Shown here piece by piece: positions 6,113-9,301 of a stretch of 9,301 nt of DNA. Under the pieces are notes generated by a model, which had not been told where the DNA came from, did no database searches, and was given only the letters and a program-made list of their open reading frames with translations. The position numbers and the translations under genes are program-made. The first letter of the stretch is position 1; every line of letters begins with the position of its first letter. Where the stretch lies: NCBI GenBank assembly GCA_040901705.1, contig JBBDYI010000013.1, positions 1 through 9,301 of the forward strand, given 5' to 3'. This DNA is from PLA5 sp040901705 (GTDB taxonomy: Bacteria > Planctomycetota > Planctomycetia > Pirellulales > PLA5).

Positions 6113-6327
6113 GTAGCTCATGCGGACCGACGTGTCCAGAATTTGCTTTGCCGACATTCGGATCGGCGTCGCGGCCGCCCGGACCACCATGCCGGGGAAG
6201 CAAGTTTCCGCCGTTGCCGTGGAAAAATGCTAGCCTTTGTCAACGTGCGATCGGGGCGTACCCGTACCGCGGTTTCCCGTCGTGCGGCATCCCGTCATCG
6301 CCGGAACAAATTGCATTGTCCGAATTA

Positions 6328-6340
6328 CCCGCTAAGCGGG
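6328..6340 (+). other. Small leader hairpin before the GNAT–ProDH gene
   Basis: CCCGCT and AGCGGG face each other around one base, realistically a 5-bp stem with a TAA loop, ending 14 bases before ATG 6355. No good Shine-Dalgarno is visible, so the hairpin could influence initiation; this is inference. Confidence 0.3.
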
Positions 6341-6354
6341 CGGCGAGTTTTCTT

Positions 6355-8391
6355 ATGTCTGCGACGACATCCGTGACCGACGCGCCCGCGGAATTGGGAA
6401 CCGGGTTCGAACTGAGAGCGGCTGCGGATGTCGCGACCGCGGAGCAGGCCTACCGGGTCGAGCATGTTGCGTCGCTCGCGGAGTTCGACGCCCATGAGAG
6501 CGCATGGCGCGGCCTCGATTCGCTGTGCGGCGGACCGATCGAACAGTTCGCGTGGGTGCGGAGTTGTGCGGCGACGATGGCCGCAGGCGAGCAACTGAGC
6601 GCCACGACCGTGTGGCGCGGCGAGCGGCTCGTGGCGGCGGCGCCGCTGGTCGTCGCCCGTCGCTGCGGCGTGCGGCGTGGTGCGCTCGTCGGCGTCGAGC
6701 GTCACTACGAGCCGATGGATTTGTTATCTGAAGACGCCGCGGCGCTGCAAGTGCTGGCGGACAGTCTGGCCAAACACGGCGAGCCGTTTGCGCTCGGCCG
6801 CGTCCGCAGCGATTCGCCGACGGTCGAAGCGATCAAGAACGCCGCCGCCGGACGGGCACTTGTGAAATGTCGGCCGCAGATCGGCTATCCGTATATCGAT
6901 CTCGACGCGACTTGGGCCGAACCGGAGCAGAATCTCAACGCGAAGCGCCGTAGCGACCTCCGCCGCGCCCACCGCCGGGCCGAAGAAACCGGCGAGGTGA
7001 CGACGGAGATCATCGCGCCGAATTGCCGAAACGTCGACGCCCTGCTCGACGAGGCGTTCGCCGTCGAGATGAACTCCTGGAAGGGCAAGGACGGCACGGC
7101 GATGGCCTGCGACGCCGCCGAAGCGGCGTTTTGCCGAGCCTACGCGCGGGCGGCGTGTCGCCACGGCGTGCTGCGGCTCTGCTTCTTGCGGATCGACGGC
7201 GTGGCGGCGGCGATGCACGTGGCGATGGTCCACGGCGGCGGATTTTGGCTGCTCAAGATCGGCTACGACGAAAACTTCGCACGCTGCTCGCCAGGCATGT
7301 TGCTGATTCGTGAGTCGATCGCGCAGGCCGCCCGCGAGGGACTCACGACGTACGAGTTTCTCGGCAAGTCGGAATCGTGGATTGATATGTGGAGCCGCCA
7401 GCAGCGTGCGTGTGTGGCGGTGCGAGTCTATCCTTACAACTTGCGCGGCATGGCGGCGCTGGCCGGCGACGGCCTGCGGCACTGCGGAGCACGGCTGGCC
7501 CGCAAACTGGCCAGCATCAAACCTTCGGCGATCGTTTCGCTGCCGCGACGCGCCGCGAAGGCGCTCGCGATGCCGGTCATGAAGCGAGTGGCTCGCAAGT
7601 ACATCGCCGGCGACACGCTCGGCGACGCCCTGCGGGTTCAGAAGGCGCTCGCCGCAGCGCAGACGCTCGCTACGATCGGCTTTTGGGATACGGCGAGCGA
7701 AGACCAACGGGCCGTCGCCAATCAATACCTCGCCGGCATCGACGCGCTGTCGAGCAACGCTCTGGGTGGCTATCTTTCGATCAAGCTGCCGGCGCTGCGA
7801 TACTCGGCGGACCTGATGGACGAAGTCGCCTCGCTGGCGCACGAGGCAAATTGCCGGCTGCACTTCGACGGCATGGAACCGGAATCGGCCGATCGCACGC
7901 AAAAGACGATCGACGGGTTGCTCAAAAAGCATGCCGGCATCGCCATCAGCACGACACTGCCCGGGCGGTGGCTGCGCAGCGTCGCCGATGCCGATTGGGG
8001 CGTCGAGCGACAACTTCCGGTGCGGGTGGTCAAAGGCGAGTGGCCCGATCCGGACGCGCCGAACCGCGATCTTCGCGCGGGCTACCTAGAGGTCGTCGAT
8101 CGGCTCGCGGGCCGCGCTCGCCACGTTTCGGTCGCCAGCCACGATCCAACGCTCGTCGAACAGGCGATCGGCCGGCTGAAGCAAGCCGGCACGCCGTGCG
8201 ACATCGAACTGCTGTACGGGCTGCCGATGCGCGGGGTGCGCAAAGTCGCCGAGAAATTGGGAGTCGGCGTCCGCGTATACGTGCCTTACGGAGAAGCGTA
8301 CATGCCATACGCGCTGGGGCAGATTCGCCGCAAGCCGCGGATTCTCTCCTGGCTCGCGAAAGACTTGCTCGTGTCGGCACTGCGAGCCTAG
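6355..8391 (+). CDS. Fusion of FemAB/CelD-like GNAT acyltransferase and proline-dehydrogenase-like domain
   Basis: The product of 678 residues has two domains. Residues about 35-360 are a GNAT of the CelD/FemAB-like group (Acetyltransf_6 type): K197-R-R-x-D-L-R-R, LKIGYD (300-305), S-P313-G314-M-L-L, and YEFLGKSESWIDMW (333-346). Such domains acylate sugars, amino acids or wall precursors. A basic linker (about 360-415) leads to a proline-dehydrogenase-like FAD barrel (about 415-678). There, LSIK477L, FD505GME, VR557VVKGEW, SH596D597, E618LLYG and RVYVPYG (640-646) follow the ProDH order. However, the Arg pair that binds the proline carboxylate in PutA-type enzymes (YxxRRxxE) is replaced: Y652-A-L-G655-Q656-I-R-R659. 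Proline may therefore not be the substrate. ATG 6355 is chosen because the frame further upstream is antisense to the Rrf2 gene and has no domain sense. No P5C dehydrogenase or putA partner is nearby. Domain calls are firm; substrate and joint function are unknown. Confidence 0.87.
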   Translation: MSATTSVTDAPAELGTGFELRAAADVATAEQAYRVEHVASLAEFDAHESAWRGLDSLCGGPIEQFAWVRSCAATMAAGEQLSATTVWRGERLVAAAPLVVARRCGVRRGALVGVERHYEPMDLLSEDAAALQVLADSLAKHGEPFALGRVRSDSPTVEAIKNAAAGRALVKCRPQIGYPYIDLDATWAEPEQNLNAKRRSDLRRAHRRAEETGEVTTEIIAPNCRNVDALLDEAFAVEMNSWKGKDGTAMACDAAEAAFCRAYARAACRHGVLRLCFLRIDGVAAAMHVAMVHGGGFWLLKIGYDENFARCSPGMLLIRESIAQAAREGLTTYEFLGKSESWIDMWSRQQRACVAVRVYPYNLRGMAALAGDGLRHCGARLARKLASIKPSAIVSLPRRAAKALAMPVMKRVARKYIAGDTLGDALRVQKALAAAQTLATIGFWDTASEDQRAVANQYLAGIDALSSNALGGYLSIKLPALRYSADLMDEVASLAHEANCRLHFDGMEPESADRTQKTIDGLLKKHAGIAISTTLPGRWLRSVADADWGVERQLPVRVVKGEWPDPDAPNRDLRAGYLEVVDRLAGRARHVSVASHDPTLVEQAIGRLKQAGTPCDIELLYGLPMRGVRKVAEKLGVGVRVYVPYGEAYMPYALGQIRRKPRILSWLAKDLLVSALRA

Positions 8392-8424
8392 CGGTTCATC
8401 CACCGACCATCGGCGTCGTGCGGC

Positions 8425-9093
8425 TCAATTGCCATACGAGACCCCGATGCTATAGCCTGGGCCCGGACCGTGCCGATGGGGTCGGTGATGGTACTGCGGT
8501 CCCCAGCACGGCCAGGGGTCGTAGTAGCGTTCGACGATCACCGGCGGCGGCGAGACCGGGCGGATTTCTTGAACGACGCGCGGCGCGGGTTGTTCCTGCA
8601 TCGCCCGAATTACGCGGTCGCTGACGTGCGATTGCGTGAGGCGAATCAAGTCGTCCGTCGCCGGCGGCCGCGTCATGCCGTGAGCGCGGACGTGTTGGGC
8701 GATCACGTCTTCGTGAACGCCACGCTGAGTCATTTCGATCACGTCTTCGATCGACACGGAGCCGGCCACGACGGGCCGACCCAGGCGGGCTTCGATTTCT
8801 GCCCGATTGCGGGCCTCGGCTTCGTCGATTTCGTCGCCGATCACGCCGCCGGTCACGGCCCCGGCCAGCGCACCGATTGCCGCGCCCGTGCCGGCATGTC
8901 CGACCTGGTTGCCGGCGATAGCGCCGAGTCCGGCCCCGCCCAAACCGCCGAGCAGCGCGCCGTTTTGCCCGCGCGAATTGCTCGCGCATCCGCACAGCAG
9001 CGGCAACAGGATCAGCAAACTCAACGCGGCGGTGCAAGTGGATCGACGCAGACCAACGCCGCGCTGGCCAAGGTTTTTCAACGACTGAATCAT
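8425..9093 (-). CDS. Glycine-zipper lipoprotein with two helical repeats and His-rich tail
   Basis: The 222-residue product has a basic N-terminus, a hydrophobic stretch and the lipobox-like L-L-C-G-C36, so it is probably a lipoprotein; Cys at the -2 position is unusual. Residues 45-86 form a glycine zipper (GxxxG-type runs such as GGLGGAGLGAIAG), a membrane-associated segment found in outer-membrane and envelope proteins. A short acidic helix follows (87-105). Then two related helical repeats appear: EDVIEMTQRGVHEDVI (116-131) and DDLIRLTQSHVSDRVI (147-162). The tail is rich in Pro, Tyr, His and Gly and ends in SIGVSYGN. I do not know a defined function; an envelope or stress role is plausible for the family. 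ATG 9093 is preferred to a TTG at 9225, since GAGG lies 6 bases upstream and the signal peptide then starts properly. The gene converges on the GNAT–ProDH gene with only 33 bases between them. Confidence 0.82.
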   Translation of the reverse strand: MIQSLKNLGQRGVGLRRSTCTAALSLLILLPLLCGCASNSRGQNGALLGGLGGAGLGAIAGNQVGHAGTGAAIGALAGAVTGGVIGDEIDEAEARNRAEIEARLGRPVVAGSVSIEDVIEMTQRGVHEDVIAQHVRAHGMTRPPATDDLIRLTQSHVSDRVIRAMQEQPAPRVVQEIRPVSPPPVIVERYYDPWPCWGPQYHHRPHRHGPGPGYSIGVSYGN

Positions 9094-9099
9094 CGGCGA

Positions 9100-9103
9100 C
9101 CTC
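9100..9103 (-). promoter_or_regulatory. Short Shine-Dalgarno of the lipoprotein gene
   Basis: GAGG on the minus strand, 6 bases before ATG 9093, supports that start over the longer frame. Confidence 0.5.
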
Positions 9104-9196
9104 GCACGGGTGCGGGAATCCGTTGCGGAGTAATTCTCGGCAGGAACGCCGCCGGCATGCGCGCAGCACGCCACGGCATCGTTGGCAGGGGGCGGG

Positions 9197-9225
9197 ATCA
9201 TCCTCGGATTCCCCGCCGGCGTCAA
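9197..9225 (-). promoter_or_regulatory. Candidate sigma-70-type promoter of the lipoprotein gene
   Basis: On the minus strand TTGACG (9225-9220) and GATGAT (9202-9197) are separated by exactly 17 bases. They match 5 of 6 and 4 of 6 positions of the consensus. Transcription would begin near 9190 and give a leader of roughly 95 bases. The upstream TTG start at 9225 would lie inside the -35 box, which argues against it. Confidence 0.4.
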
Positions 9226-9245
9226 GGCGTGTTTTCGCCGCTAAC

Positions 9246-9301
9246 TGCCTGTTGAAAAAGGGGACTGACCGAATGGCACTTCCTGAGTCGTAAGTTCATG
9301 C
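9246..9301. other. Unassigned end of window, possible edge of a dispersed element
   Basis: The composition changes from GC-rich to a mixed stretch containing TGTTGAAAAAGGGGACTG and then GAATGGCACTTCC. No gene runs through it; an ATG at 9275 opens only six codons. It resembles the boundary of a repeated or inserted element in planctomycete spacers, but this is recollection of style rather than a match I can show, and its partner end would lie outside the window. Confidence 0.2.

Noticed and set aside
6120..6233. Short plus-strand frame of 37 codons in the divergent spacer
   Set aside because: No ribosome binding site, no family resemblance, and random frames of this size are expected in GC-rich DNA.
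5995..6354. Longer N-terminus for the GNAT–ProDH protein
   Set aside because: The extra 120 residues overlap the Rrf2 gene in antisense and the divergent promoter region and look non-coding; ATG 6355 gives a normal start.
5597..6376. Plus-strand open frame of 259 codons
   Set aside because: It is antisense to the Rrf2 gene and has no recognisable domain.
6724..8013. Minus-strand open frame of 429 codons, and a + strand frame at 7389-8624
   Set aside because: Both overlap the GNAT–ProDH gene, whose frame has clear family motifs throughout. The alternatives are Arg-rich shadow frames.

Overview
The window is GC-rich, gene-dense bacterial DNA, most likely from a planctomycete of the Pirellulales type. 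I infer this from the ribF–nrnA neighbourhood, the style of the respiratory proteins, the glycine-zipper lipoprotein with a His-rich tail, the weak Shine-Dalgarno signals at several genes, and the palindromic spacers. None of these is proof of taxonomy.

Layout. Positions 2-280 hold the 3' end of ribF (riboflavin kinase/FAD synthetase). A 355-bp spacer with a nested 144-bp palindromic element separates it from an NrnA-type DHH phosphoesterase gene (636-1643). Next comes a two-gene cytochrome bc module on the + strand: a Rieske Fe-S protein (1890-2504) and a single-chain protein of about 708 residues (2701-4827) that joins a b6-like cytochrome b, a subunit-IV-like part with PEWY, a long charged linker and a diheme cytochrome c. 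Converging on it from the - strand are a secreted monoheme Tll0287/DUF3365-type protein (4930-5493) and, upstream of that, an Rrf2-family regulator with three NsrR-like cysteines (5621-6067). A divergent spacer then leads to a fused gene (6355-8391) encoding an N-terminal FemAB/CelD-like GNAT acyltransferase and a C-terminal proline-dehydrogenase-like barrel that has lost the usual substrate-binding Arg pair. A glycine-zipper lipoprotein (8425-9093, - strand) follows. The last ~55 bases look like the edge of an element that continues outside.

How it fits together. The Rieske and the b/c fusion can by themselves supply all redox centres of a quinol-oxidising bc complex: a 2Fe-2S cluster, two b hemes and two c hemes. 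The adjacent heme protein and Fe-S-type regulator suggest, by inference only, a redox, NO or oxygen response tied to the same respiratory module.

The most unusual features are: (1) the GNAT–ProDH fusion with an altered active site; (2) the all-in-one cytochrome b/c chain with b6 heme spacing but no heme c_i cysteine; and (3) four sequence-unrelated tandem arrays, all with a 7-bp period, in the three consecutive spacers around the bc genes.
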